Shown: one piece after another, positions 9,199 to 17,751 of the stretch
How positions within the stretch are numbered: position 1 is the stretch's first letter
How the letters are laid out: every line of letters begins with the position of its first letter
Source: Mycolicibacterium mageritense
GTDB lineage: Bacteria > Actinomycetota > Actinomycetes > Mycobacteriales > Mycobacteriaceae
DNA: 64,000 bases
Reading direction: 5' to 3'
Assembly: GCF_010727475.1 (NCBI RefSeq)
Contig: NZ_AP022567.1
Coordinates: 930,001 to 994,000, forward strand
Made by a program: the position numbers and the translations under genes
Notes under the pieces: generated by a model
The model's input: the letters and a program-made list of their open reading frames with translations, nothing else
The model's database searches: none
What the model was told of the DNA's origin: nothing

Positions 9199-10056
9199 CT
9201 ACTTGAGCAGCCGAGACATCCGCCGGTCGGCCAGCACCTTGCCCCCGGTCTGACACGTCGGGCAGTACTGGAACGACTTGTCGGCGAACGACACCTCCCG
9301 CACGGTGTCCCCGCAGACGGGGCATGGCAGCCCGGTGCGGGCGTGCACGCGAAGCCCGGAGCGCTTCTCGCCCTTGAGCGTTGCGGCCTGCTGGCCCACC
9401 GAGCGTTCGACCGCGTCGGTGAGCACCGAGATCATTGCGTCGTGCAAAGCGCCGAGCTGGGCATCGGAGAGTTTGTCAGCGGTCGCGAACGGCGACAGCT
9501 TGGCGACGTGCAGGATCTCGTCGCTGTAGGCGTTGCCGATGCCGGCGATCACCTTCTGGTCGGTGATGACGTTCTTGATCCGGCCCGAATGGCCTGCCAG
9601 CAGGGCTGCCAGCGCCGTCGAATCCAGTGAGAGCGCGTCCGGGCCGAGCGACGCGATCTGCGGCACGTCCATCGGATCGGAAACGACCCACACCGCGAGG
9701 CGCTTCTGCGTGCCGGCCTCGGTCAGGTCGAATCCCGTTCCCTCCCCCAGGTGCACGCGCAGCGCGATCGGGCCCTTCCCCGACGGCTTGAGCGGCGTGG
9801 GCGCGAGCTTGTCCGACCAGCGCAGCCACCCGGCCCGCGACAGATGCGTGATGAGCCACGCCTCTCCGGCCTTCAAGCCCAGGTACTTGCCCCACCGCCC
9901 GGCATCCGTGACGGGCTGACCGTGCAGTGCGGTCACCGGCGGATCGAACGTCTTGAGCACCGACAGCGCCGCGACGTCGACCCGCGCCACGGTGCGTCCG
10001 ACGGCGTGCTGGCGCAGGTAGTCGGCCAGCGCCTCGACTTCGGGGAGTTCTGGCAT
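9199..10056 (-). CDS. Fpg/Nei family DNA glycosylase
   Basis: A 285-residue bifunctional base-excision-repair glycosylase/AP lyase. The protein starts MPELPEVEAL, giving the catalytic N-terminal Pro and Glu, and Met at 10056 was chosen for this reason. RWGKYLGL supplies the conserved Lys. NVITDQKVIAGIGNAYSDEIL is the helix-two-turn-helix region. The C-terminus is a zinc finger CPVC...CPTC. It appears complete, whereas the M. tuberculosis counterpart Rv0944 (fpg2) is, as I recall, a short truncated gene. Lesion preference (8-oxoG versus oxidised pyrimidines) is not determinable. It is divergent from the FUSC gene, 41 bases apart. Confidence 0.88.
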   Translation of the reverse strand: MPELPEVEALADYLRQHAVGRTVARVDVAALSVLKTFDPPVTALHGQPVTDAGRWGKYLGLKAGEAWLITHLSRAGWLRWSDKLAPTPLKPSGKGPIALRVHLGEGTGFDLTEAGTQKRLAVWVVSDPMDVPQIASLGPDALSLDSTALAALLAGHSGRIKNVITDQKVIAGIGNAYSDEILHVAKLSPFATADKLSDAQLGALHDAMISVLTDAVERSVGQQAATLKGEKRSGLRVHARTGLPCPVCGDTVREVSFADKSFQYCPTCQTGGKVLADRRMSRLLK

Positions 10057-10097
10057 GCCTCCCAGTGTGTCAGCCGAATGCCGAGCATGCTGTACAC

Positions 10098-11834
10098 ATG
10101 CCGGACCGGCCCGCACCCAAGCCGACGACGAACCCGCTGCGCCGCATCTTCGTGCTCAACCCGGCGCCGCGGCGCTGGCCGTTCGCACTGCGGGCCGGGG
10201 TCTGCATGGCGGTGCCGGTGCTGGTCGGCTGGCTGGCGGGCGACACCGCGGCCGGTCTGATCGCGACCATCGGCGGGTTCACGTCGCTGTACGGCAGCGG
10301 CAGGCCGTACCTCAACCGCGGGGTCTACCTCGGCGTGGTCGCGGCATGTTTCGCCGTCGCGGTGGCGCTGGGCGACTGGGCCGCGGCGACACCGTGGCTC
10401 GGCATCGTGACGGTGTCGGTCATCGCCGTGATCGCGGTACTGGTGTGCCACGCGCTGGCCATCGGTCCGCCGGGGGCGTACATGTTCGTGCTCGCCTGCG
10501 CCGCGGGCACCGGGGTCGCCAGTGCGCACCTGTCCCCGGTCCGGATTGCCGCGCTGGTGGCCGCGGGTGGCGCGTTCGCGTGGGTCGTGCACATGGTCGG
10601 TGCGCTCGTGCGGCCCCGCGGGCCGGAACGCGCCGCGGTCGCAGCCGCGGCCGACGCCGTCGCGGGATACCTCGATGCCATCGGCGGGGATGCGGCTGCC
10701 GAGGCCGAGGCGCGGCACCGGGCCGCTCACCTGCTGCACAGCTCGTGGGTCACGCTCGTCACGTTCGAGCCCGTGCAGCCCAAACCCGACGACACGCTGT
10801 ACCGGCTGCGCGTGGTCAACCGTAAGCTGCACGCCCTGTTCGCCGAAGCGATGCGCGCGGCCGACGCCGGCCGACCGGCACCCGAAGGCGGGGCCGCGCT
10901 GGCCCGGCACCTGGCAACCGTGCCCGCCGACGCCGTCACCGACGAGCATGGCGCGGAAGGCGTTCCGCTCGGTCGCCCCAGCGCGGTCTCATTGTTGCGG
11001 CGCGCTGTCACCCCCGGCTCGGAGTCCCTGCGCCTGGCCGCGCGTGCCGGTGTCGCAGTGCTCATCTCGGGCGTCATCGCCTCCGCGCTGACCATGAACC
11101 ACGCCTACTGGGCGATGGCGTCCGCGGTGCTGATCCTGCACCAGGGCTTCGATTGGCTACGCACCGTGACACGCGGCGTCGAACGCACGCTGGGCACGCT
11201 CGTGGGGCTGGGCGTGGCCGGGATCATCCTCGCGCTGCACCCGCAGGGGCTGTGGCTCGTATTGATCATCGGCGCACTGCAATTCACGGTCGAGATGTAC
11301 GTCATGCGCAACTACACGCTGGCCGTCGTGTTCATCACTCCGGCCGCGCTGACCATCGCGGCGGGCGGAATGCCGGTGGCCGACCTGGGCGAACTGCTGC
11401 TGGCGCGCGGCGGCGACACGCTGATCGGTTGTGCGGTGGCACTTTCGGTGTACTGGCTGACGCAGCGCAGGCGTGCACCGACCGGGCTGAGCACCGCGAT
11501 TGCCGCGACGCTCGACGCCGTCGACACAGCGTTGACGCACCTGGCCGCAGGCGTCGTCACGTCCGATCGAGCCCGCACCGACCGCCGCGATCTGCAACTG
11601 CGGACGATGGCCCTGCTGCCTGCCTACGACGCGGGCATCGGTGGTTCCTACGCGCAACGCGTTGCCGCCGAAGGCATGTGGCCGGCTGTGGTCACCGCCG
11701 AGCAGCTGGCCTACCGCACCCTGGCGGCGTGCTGGGCCCTCGAGCACGACAACGACACCGAGGCCGCACGCGACACCGCGGCGGCGTTGGCCGAGCAGGT
11801 GTCAGCGGTCCGGCTGCCAGACCAGGGACAGTAG
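10098..11834 (+). CDS. FUSC family (fusaric-acid-resistance-like) membrane protein
   Basis: A 578-residue protein with two blocks of about five to six hydrophobic helices (roughly residues 30-170 and 320-460) flanking a soluble middle segment and followed by a soluble C-terminus. This is the duplicated architecture of FUSC/aromatic-acid exporter proteins. LRAGVCMAVPVLVGWLAGD opens the first block and LRLAARAGVAVLISGVIASAL the second. A role in efflux is inferred from the family. The ATG at 10098 (MPDRPAPKP) is preferred over an in-frame start 33 bases upstream, which lies close to the divergent glycosylase start. The 3' end overlaps the convergent small membrane protein gene by 33 bases. Confidence 0.8.
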   Translation: MPDRPAPKPTTNPLRRIFVLNPAPRRWPFALRAGVCMAVPVLVGWLAGDTAAGLIATIGGFTSLYGSGRPYLNRGVYLGVVAACFAVAVALGDWAAATPWLGIVTVSVIAVIAVLVCHALAIGPPGAYMFVLACAAGTGVASAHLSPVRIAALVAAGGAFAWVVHMVGALVRPRGPERAAVAAAADAVAGYLDAIGGDAAAEAEARHRAAHLLHSSWVTLVTFEPVQPKPDDTLYRLRVVNRKLHALFAEAMRAADAGRPAPEGGAALARHLATVPADAVTDEHGAEGVPLGRPSAVSLLRRAVTPGSESLRLAARAGVAVLISGVIASALTMNHAYWAMASAVLILHQGFDWLRTVTRGVERTLGTLVGLGVAGIILALHPQGLWLVLIIGALQFTVEMYVMRNYTLAVVFITPAALTIAAGGMPVADLGELLLARGGDTLIGCAVALSVYWLTQRRRAPTGLSTAIAATLDAVDTALTHLAAGVVTSDRARTDRRDLQLRTMALLPAYDAGIGGSYAQRVAAEGMWPAVVTAEQLAYRTLAACWALEHDNDTEAARDTAAALAEQVSAVRLPDQGQ

Positions 11835-12191
11835 CCAGCTCACGATCGACAGCACGATCGCGGCCCAGATCGCAGTCCACCAGAAGTCATCGATCTGCAG
11901 ACCCCAGTGCGTCGTGTGCTCGGTGATCCACGACGTGATCCACAGCATGAACGCGTTGATGACGATGTGGATCAGGCCCAGCGTCAGGATGTAGAGCGGG
12001 ATCGACAGGATCTGCACGACCGGTTTGATGATCGCGTTGACCACGCCGAAGATCACCGCGACGACGAAGATGATCCCGACCCGGGCGAGCGCGGAATCCT
12101 CACCCCCGACAAAGCTCATCCCCGGCACGATCAGCGTGACAATCCACAGCGCGAGCCCGGTCAGCCCGGCACGCAACAGAAATGAGCCCAT
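11802..12191 (-). CDS. Small YvlD/phage-holin-superfamily-IV membrane protein
   Basis: A 129-residue protein with four predicted membrane segments: LLRAGLTGLALWIVTLIV, VGIIFVVAVIFGVVNAII, SIPLYILTLGLIHIVINAFML and WAAIVLSIVSWLLSLVW. The central NAIIKPVVQILSIPLYILTLGL is typical of the YvlD/DUF360 family. Molecular role is unknown; relatives are linked to envelope stress. The start at 12191 is chosen because it opens directly into the first helix. It lies 5 bases downstream of cobF and is likely cotranscribed with it. Its end overlaps the convergent FUSC gene. Confidence 0.8.
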   Translation of the reverse strand: MGSFLLRAGLTGLALWIVTLIVPGMSFVGGEDSALARVGIIFVVAVIFGVVNAIIKPVVQILSIPLYILTLGLIHIVINAFMLWITSWITEHTTHWGLQIDDFWWTAIWAAIVLSIVSWLLSLVWQPDR

Positions 12192-12196
12192 GGCGC

Positions 12197-12937
12197 TCAG
12201 TCTGCCGACCGAAGCAGGTAGGTGTCCATGATCCAGCCGTGCCGGTCGCGGCCCTCGGCCCTGACCCGCACGATCTCGTCCCCGACCTCGCCCACGGTCC
12301 CGGCCACCAGGAGTTCGTCGGGCGTGCCGAGATAGGCACCCCACCAGATGCGGGTCTCTGGCGGACAGTGCTGAAACGAGCAGTCGGCGTCGAGCATCAC
12401 CACTGCACTGCCTGCCAGGCCCTCCTCGCGCAGCTTGCGGCCCGTGGTGATCAACACGGGTTCGCCGACGTCGTTGAGCGGGATGCGGTGCCGCGCCGTC
12501 AGCACCTGGATCGCCGTGATGCCGGGGATGACGTCGTGATCGAATTCGACGTGCTCGGCGACCCGCTCCAGGATCCGCAGCGTGCTGTCGTACAGCGACG
12601 GGTCGCCCCAGGCCAGAAATGCGCCGACACCGTCGGCGCCGAGTTCGGTCTTGATGGCCTGTGCCCAGATCCTGGCGCGCTCGGCATGCCAGTCCGCGAC
12701 ATTCTGGCGGTAGTCGCCGCCCGACGCGCGCACCGGGTCCGGCAGCTCGACGAACCGGTAGCCGGGTTCTTCGATGAACCGTTCGCAGATCAGCCGACGC
12801 AGGGCAACCAGCTCGTCCTTCTGGGCACCCTTGTCCATCGCGAAGAACACCTGCGTGTCGTTGAGCGCGGAAACCGCTTGTGCCGTCACGAAGTCCGGAT
12901 CACCAGCGCCGATACCGATGACATGGATGTGGCGCAC
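12197..12937 (-). CDS. cobF: Precorrin-6A synthase (deacetylating)
   Basis: A 246-residue SAM-dependent tetrapyrrole methyltransferase. The N-terminal strand-loop HIHVIGIGAGDPDFVTAQA, the WGDPSLYDST motif and DVIPGITAIQVL (SAM and substrate-binding elements of the Cob/Cbi methylases) are present. The stretch FFAMDKGAQKDELVALR is typical of CobF. The enzyme methylates C-1 of precorrin-5 and removes the C-20-derived acetyl group in aerobic cobalamin synthesis. The GTG at 12937 gives the family N-terminus. As I recall, cobF is absent from M. tuberculosis but present in environmental mycobacteria, between the same neighbours. Confidence 0.9.
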   Translation of the reverse strand: MRHIHVIGIGAGDPDFVTAQAVSALNDTQVFFAMDKGAQKDELVALRRLICERFIEEPGYRFVELPDPVRASGGDYRQNVADWHAERARIWAQAIKTELGADGVGAFLAWGDPSLYDSTLRILERVAEHVEFDHDVIPGITAIQVLTARHRIPLNDVGEPVLITTGRKLREEGLAGSAVVMLDADCSFQHCPPETRIWWGAYLGTPDELLVAGTVGEVGDEIVRVRAEGRDRHGWIMDTYLLRSAD

Positions 12938-13056
12938 ACCCCGAAGCGTAACGATACGGACAACCAGACAAAGTATGCGGTACCGTGGGTATTGACTAAG
13001 CGTTCCGGATGGCCGTAGTTTCAAAAACCTCCGAACTCCGCGAAGGGACGTCAACG

Positions 13057-13968
13057 GTGACTACCTCGATCAAGGCGGTCAACGCCGCCACACGTGACGA
13101 GTTCTCCGAGCGCCTGCTCAAGGGCTCGGTGAAGAAGTCCTATGCGCCCATCGTCGACATCGACTGGGATACGCCGCTGGACCCGGACAAGTTCTATCTG
13201 CCCCCGAAGACCGTGTCGCTCTACGGTACAGCGTTGTGGGACAGCATGTCTCGCGAGGAGCAGATCGAGCTGTCCCGCCAGGAGCTGGTCAACACCCTGT
13301 CGGCGGGCATCTGGTTCGAGAACATCCTCAACCAGGCCCTGCTGCGCAAGATGATGCATCAGGATCCGACGGCCCGCGCGACCCACTACGAGCTCACCGA
13401 ACTCGGCGACGAGACCCGGCACATGGTGATGTTCGGCAAGGCCATCGAACGCGTCGGCGCCAAGCCCGTGCGGCCCAGGCTGTATCAGCGCATCGTGATC
13501 AACGCGCTGCCGTTCGCTTTCCGCGGTTCGCTGCTGTGGGTGGCCGCGCTCATCGGTGAGGAGATCTTCGATTCGCTGCAGCGGCAGATGATGGACGACC
13601 CCGAACTGCAGCCGATCATCCAGCGGCTCATGCGGATCCACGTCACCGAGGAGGCCCGCCACATCCAGTTCGCCCGCGACGGCCTGCGCAAGCGCGCCCC
13701 GCACATGCGCCGGGTCAACCGCATGTTCGTGGCCAACATCAACGGGCTCGGCGGCGTGTTCTTCCGCTTCCTGTTCACCAACAAGGTGCAGTACCAGCGG
13801 GTGGGCCTCGACGCCCGGGAGGCCCGCCGGATCGCGCGCCACAGCCCGCACCGCCACCAGACCCAGATCGCCGGATTCGCGCCGCTGGCGGCGTTCCTGG
13901 AAGAGGTGGGCCTGATGGGGCGTGTCGGCCGGAGGATGTGGCGTCGTACCGGGTTCCTGCCGCGGTGA
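13057..13968 (+). CDS. AurF-like diiron oxygenase family protein
   Basis: About 303 residues, all-helical, matching the AurF (p-aminobenzoate N-oxygenase) type diiron family. Carboxylate/histidine ligand motifs occur in two helix pairs: SRQELVNTLSAGIWFENIL with ELGDETRHMVMFG, and IGEEIFDSLQRQ with VTEEARHIQFARDG. The family uses a nonheme Fe2 centre for N-oxygenation or desaturation; the substrate here is unknown. The GTG at 13057 has GAAGGGA eight bases upstream. An ATG at 13009 is an alternative but sits inside a possible promoter (TTGACT at 12992). The stop overlaps the next gene's start (GTGA), implying coupled translation. Confidence 0.78.
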   Translation: MTTSIKAVNAATRDEFSERLLKGSVKKSYAPIVDIDWDTPLDPDKFYLPPKTVSLYGTALWDSMSREEQIELSRQELVNTLSAGIWFENILNQALLRKMMHQDPTARATHYELTELGDETRHMVMFGKAIERVGAKPVRPRLYQRIVINALPFAFRGSLLWVAALIGEEIFDSLQRQMMDDPELQPIIQRLMRIHVTEEARHIQFARDGLRKRAPHMRRVNRMFVANINGLGGVFFRFLFTNKVQYQRVGLDAREARRIARHSPHRHQTQIAGFAPLAAFLEEVGLMGRVGRRMWRRTGFLPR

Positions 13969-14696
13969 ACCCCATCGACATCGCGGTCATCGACGTCGAC
14001 GCGGCCCTGCTCGGCCCGCTCGGCACCGTGACGGTGCTGCGCGACGTCACCGCGCAGACGTTCGACGAGTCCACCCACACGTGGGCATTGCAGACCGCTG
14101 CCGGGCCGCGGCATGCCCGCATCGTGATCAGCCGCGGTGCGGCTGATTCGCCCCTGCGGCCGTACCGCGGCGTCGCGGTGCACGGCAGGCCCAACTGGTT
14201 CTTCATCTCGGATTCCCGGCAAGCCGCGTACGTGCGGGACTGCCTGACCGCTATGGATCGCGACCGCGCGACCCGCATCGAGGTGCGCCACAGCACGCAA
14301 CGGCTGTTCCACGATCGTCCCGCGCCGTGGCCCACCAGTTGGCGGCGGCGCCGCGAGCTGCGGCGGCGGATTCCGGAGGATTTCGACCTCGACTCGGCCG
14401 CCGGTGTCAGCGACGAGGTCTACGACGGCCCGGCCACCCTGCACATGGCCGGGGCAGACCGTGCGGTGCACGTCCGGTTGACGGGCCACCTGGATCCGAT
14501 CGACGGTCGCTACCACTGGCAAGGCACCATCCTCGATGTTCACGACGCCGTCAGCGGGAGCGTCACGCTGACCGTGGGCGACCGGACAGCCGACGCCCGC
14601 ATCACCGAGCGCACCGCGCAGGGCACGTTCTCGATCGCCGGGGTGGGTGCGCCGCCGTTCGTTCTCGACGACGTCGAGGTCATCGTCCCCGGCTGA
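13965..14696 (+). CDS. DUF4873 protein with degenerate flavin-monooxygenase-like N-terminal part
   Basis: A 243-residue protein. The C-terminal half (from about DEVYDGPATLHM to the end) looks like the DUF4873 domain found at the end of mycobacterial Baeyer-Villiger/EthA-like monooxygenases. The N-terminal half keeps pieces resembling the back end of such enzymes (PYRGVAVHGRPNWFFIS, AAYVRDCLTAM) but has no GxGxxG FAD or NADP Rossmann motif, so it is unlikely to be a working flavoenzyme. The GTG start overlaps the diiron gene's TGA. It could act as an accessory subunit (inference). The last 17 bases overlap the convergent MFS gene. Confidence 0.65.
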   Translation: MNPIDIAVIDVDAALLGPLGTVTVLRDVTAQTFDESTHTWALQTAAGPRHARIVISRGAADSPLRPYRGVAVHGRPNWFFISDSRQAAYVRDCLTAMDRDRATRIEVRHSTQRLFHDRPAPWPTSWRRRRELRRRIPEDFDLDSAAGVSDEVYDGPATLHMAGADRAVHVRLTGHLDPIDGRYHWQGTILDVHDAVSGSVTLTVGDRTADARITERTAQGTFSIAGVGAPPFVLDDVEVIVPG

Positions 14697-15897
14697 GTAC
14701 CGGCGCAGCCAGCAGTCCGACCGCGAACACCGCGCCGACGATGCCGGAAACCAGCAGCGGCAGCTGCCCGGGCTGATCGGGTATCGCGCCCCACACCAGA
14801 CCGGCCCACACGCCCGCACCGAGCACCGCGAAACCGCTGAGCCCCTGGAACACGCCCTGCGCACTGCCCTGCAGATCGTGGGACACGAGCGACGAGATCC
14901 ACGCCTTGCCGACACCGTCGGTGCAGCCCGTGAACAGCCCGTACGCCCCGATCAGAAGCCAGGCCAGCACCGGGTCGGTGGTAAGCCCCAGGCCGGTGTA
15001 CCCGATCGCGAAGAACACCAGACCCATGCCGAACACCGGAACCCGGCCGATGCGGTCGGCCAGCACACCCGCCGGGAAGCTCGCGACCGCATAGACCGCG
15101 TTGTAGGTCACGTACGCGAGGATCACCTCGACCACCGAGAAGCCGATCTCGTTGAGCCGCAACAACAGCAGCGCGTCGGGGAAGTTGACCAGACCGAACA
15201 CCACCAGCGCGGCCGTCACGCGCCAGTACCGGCCCGGCAGGTCGCGCACGTGCGAGAACGTCGGCTGCCGCGACGTGCGCGTCGTCGACCTGCGCTCGGC
15301 CACCAGGAACACCAGCGCGACGCTGAGCACCGCAGGCACCACCGCGACCCACAGCAGCGGCGCGATCTGGTGGTCGAGCAGTTCGTAGCCGAGCAGCCCG
15401 AGCAGCGGGCCGGCCACGGCCCCGAGCGTGTCCATGGCGCGGTGGAAGCCGAACACCCGCCCCCGCGCCGCGGTGTCGATGTCGGCGACCAGTAGCGCGT
15501 CGCGCGGTGCGCCGCGGATGCCCTTGCCGAGCCGGTCGACGACCCGGCCCGCCAGCACGCCCGGCCAGGCGCCCGCGGCGGCCACCATGACCTTGCCCAG
15601 CGCGGCCATGCCGTACCCGGTTGCGATCAACGGGCGCTTGGCAAACCGATCCCCCAATGGCCCCGCAGCGAGCTTGGTCATGGCGGCGGCGCCCTCGGCC
15701 GCGCCTTCGACCGCGCCGACCACGGCCGGTGGCGCACCGAGAACCGCGGTCAGGTAGATCGGCAGCAACGGGTAGAGCAGCTCGCTCGCGGTGTCCTGCA
15801 AAAAGGACACCGCGGAGAGCACTCGGACATTGCGGGTGAGCCACGCGCGCACCTGAGGAATTCTGCCGTGCCAGGGGGCGCGGATGGGATTGTCCAA
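14680..15897 (-). CDS. MFS transporter, 12-TM
   Basis: A 405-residue major facilitator protein. Motif-A-like segments occur in both halves (GPLGDRFAKRPLIATGYG and GVLADRIGRVPVFGMG), and the chain is hydrophobic throughout. DRLGKGIRGAPRDALL is characteristic of a subgroup of actinobacterial MFS carriers. The substrate is unknown. The start is uncertain: the TTG at 15897 gives the longest product, but a promoter-like TTGACT-N16-GACAAT overlaps it, and the GTG at 15849, just before the first helix, is a realistic alternative. It is divergent from the CheB-like gene. Confidence 0.8.
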   Translation of the reverse strand: MDNPIRAPWHGRIPQVRAWLTRNVRVLSAVSFLQDTASELLYPLLPIYLTAVLGAPPAVVGAVEGAAEGAAAMTKLAAGPLGDRFAKRPLIATGYGMAALGKVMVAAAGAWPGVLAGRVVDRLGKGIRGAPRDALLVADIDTAARGRVFGFHRAMDTLGAVAGPLLGLLGYELLDHQIAPLLWVAVVPAVLSVALVFLVAERRSTTRTSRQPTFSHVRDLPGRYWRVTAALVVFGLVNFPDALLLLRLNEIGFSVVEVILAYVTYNAVYAVASFPAGVLADRIGRVPVFGMGLVFFAIGYTGLGLTTDPVLAWLLIGAYGLFTGCTDGVGKAWISSLVSHDLQGSAQGVFQGLSGFAVLGAGVWAGLVWGAIPDQPGQLPLLVSGIVGAVFAVGLLAAPVLSRGR

Positions 15898-15935
15898 GCG
15901 TAGTTTGGGTAGTCAACGCACAGTGAGGCTGCGCG

Positions 15936-16940
15936 ATGACATACACGGATGAGCCCCTTGGGGTGGTGGCGGTCGGCGCCTCGGCCGGCGGCGTGGAAGC
16001 GCTGACCCAGTTGGCCTCCGGACTGAGCACAGATCTGTCCTACGCGGTGCTCGTGACCCTGCACATGCCTGCCAATGCCCCCAGCGTGCTCGCCAGGATT
16101 CTCGATCGTGCCGGCCCGCTGCCGGCCAAGGCCGCAGAAGACGGTGAAAGCCTCGAACCTGCCACCATCTACGTCGCCGTCCCGGACCACCATCTCCTGG
16201 TCCATGATCACCGCACCAGACTGGCCGAAGGCCCCACCGAGAACGGTCACCGACCCGCGATCAACGCGTTGTTCCGTTCGGCCGCACTGGCGTTCGGCCC
16301 GCGCGCCATCGGCGTGCTGTTGTCGGGCGTGCTCGACGACGGTGTGCTCGGCTTGGGCGCGATCCGGTCGCGGGGCGGCGTCACCATCGCGCAGACACCG
16401 TCCGACGCGCTGTTCCCCGCCATGCCGGGCAACGCGGTCCAGGCAGGAGTGATCGACCATCAGGCCGATGCCGACAACATCGGCGCGCTGCTCGAGAAGC
16501 TGACCGGGCGGGCGATTGAGGAGAGCGACATGGAACCCGACGCCGCCATGGAACTGGAGAACAGAATCGCGATGGCGAAACGATTTTCGACCGATTTCGA
16601 CAGTGAGGCGCTCGGTCCGCCGTCCGGCTACGTCTGCCCGGACTGCAACGGCTCGCTGGCCGCGGTCGGCGAAGGCAACTTCCGATGCCGCGTCGGCCAC
16701 GCCTGGACGGCCGAGGCGCTGTTGCACGCCCGTGACAAAGAGGTGGAGGGTGCGTTGTGGGTTGCTCTACGTAGCCTGCAGGAAAAGGCCAAACTGTCGC
16801 GGCGCCTCGCGGAAAAGGCGGGGCCCGGCCAGATGGCCGACCGATACGTTCAGGTCGCCGACGAGGCCGAGCACGCGGCATCGGTGCTCGGCGAACGATT
16901 GTCGACGGCCAACCGACGCTCGGAGGATCGCGGTGGCTAA
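15936..16940 (+). CDS. CheB-type protein-glutamate methylesterase domain, receiver-less, with C-terminal Cys/His motif
   Basis: A 334-residue protein beginning directly with the CheB catalytic domain; no N-terminal receiver is present. The catalytic triad is visible: Ser16 in GASAGGVEAL, His43 in TLHMPANAP and Asp135 in LSGVLDDG. After about residue 200 comes an extension with a CPDC...RCRVGHAW Cys/His motif (about 230-255, zinc-ribbon-like) and a helical tail. CheB enzymes remove methyl groups from, or deamidate, chemoreceptor glutamates. No receptor, CheA or flagellar gene is nearby, so the target is unknown. Its end overlaps the STAS/ATPase gene by 8 bases, indicating coupling. Confidence 0.85.
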   Translation: MTYTDEPLGVVAVGASAGGVEALTQLASGLSTDLSYAVLVTLHMPANAPSVLARILDRAGPLPAKAAEDGESLEPATIYVAVPDHHLLVHDHRTRLAEGPTENGHRPAINALFRSAALAFGPRAIGVLLSGVLDDGVLGLGAIRSRGGVTIAQTPSDALFPAMPGNAVQAGVIDHQADADNIGALLEKLTGRAIEESDMEPDAAMELENRIAMAKRFSTDFDSEALGPPSGYVCPDCNGSLAAVGEGNFRCRVGHAWTAEALLHARDKEVEGALWVALRSLQEKAKLSRRLAEKAGPGQMADRYVQVADEAEHAASVLGERLSTANRRSEDRGG

Positions 16941-17691
16941 CGCACGAAGTCCGATCGCGGTATCGACACAGAATCAAGGCAATACCAGTGTCCTCGTCGT
17001 GGACGGCATCCTCGACACGACCACCTATCGGGGGCTCCGGGACACCGTGATCAAAGCCGCGCTCGAAGAACCCAGCGCGGTCATCGTCGACGTCAGTGAT
17101 CTACATGTGCGCTCAGAGTCGGCGTGGTCGGTGTTCACCAGCGCACGTTGGCATGTCAGCGTGTGGCCCGACGTCCCGCTGATCCTGGTGTGCCGACACA
17201 TTGCCGGGCGCAATGCGATCAGGCGCAACGGTGTGACCAGGTATGTCCCGGTGTTCGACACGATCGAATCGGCGAGCAGCGCCGTCGGCGCGGGAGAACT
17301 CGAACCCCGACGACGAGCCCGTGCCCAGTTGCCCGCGGTGCATTCGAGCCTGCGGCGCGCGCGCCAGTTGACCGTCGAATGGCTGCTGAGTTGGTCTGCG
17401 GCCAAACTCATTCCGGTCGCCACGATCATCGTCGACGTTCTCGTCGAGAACGTGCTGGAACACACCCAGAGTCCGCCGAGTCTCATCGTCGAGATCCGTG
17501 GCGACACCGTGACACTCGCGGTGGAGGACTTCAGCCACGCACCGGCCGTGCGGCACGAGGATCCGCTCCGTGGCGCCGACACGGTTTCCGGGCTGACGGT
17601 GGTCGCCGCACTGGCCCGGGTCTGGGGCAGCACACCGACGTCAACCGGCAAAACCGTGTGGGCGGTCGTCGGGCCCGAGAACTCCATCTAG
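16933..17691 (+). CDS. STAS domain plus HATPase_c (anti-sigma-kinase-like) fusion protein
   Basis: A 252-residue protein. The N-terminal ~110 residues look like a STAS domain (SVLVVDGILDTTTYRGLRD, then AVIVDVSDLHVRSESAWSVF at the usual phospho-site loop). From about residue 145 there is a GHKL ATPase-like part with an N-box (IIVDVLVENVLEHTQ) and a later VEDFS segment, but the G boxes are weak. Such domains form partner-switching modules controlling sigma factors. GTG at 16933 overlaps the CheB gene. By position and length it may correspond to M. tuberculosis Rv0941c (recollection). Whether it is an active kinase is unclear. Confidence 0.7.
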   Translation: MANARSPIAVSTQNQGNTSVLVVDGILDTTTYRGLRDTVIKAALEEPSAVIVDVSDLHVRSESAWSVFTSARWHVSVWPDVPLILVCRHIAGRNAIRRNGVTRYVPVFDTIESASSAVGAGELEPRRRARAQLPAVHSSLRRARQLTVEWLLSWSAAKLIPVATIIVDVLVENVLEHTQSPPSLIVEIRGDTVTLAVEDFSHAPAVRHEDPLRGADTVSGLTVVAALARVWGSTPTSTGKTVWAVVGPENSI

Positions 17692-17751
17692 CCGCGATCT
17701 AGCCGCGGGTAGTGTTCAGCAACACGACCTGTTGCCTGCGGATGGGACGCC

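Noticed and set aside
15900..15935. GGGTAG element upstream of cheB as a SigF promoter
   Set aside because: The required GTTT -35 at 15-17 bases upstream is missing; the only GTTT is directly adjacent.
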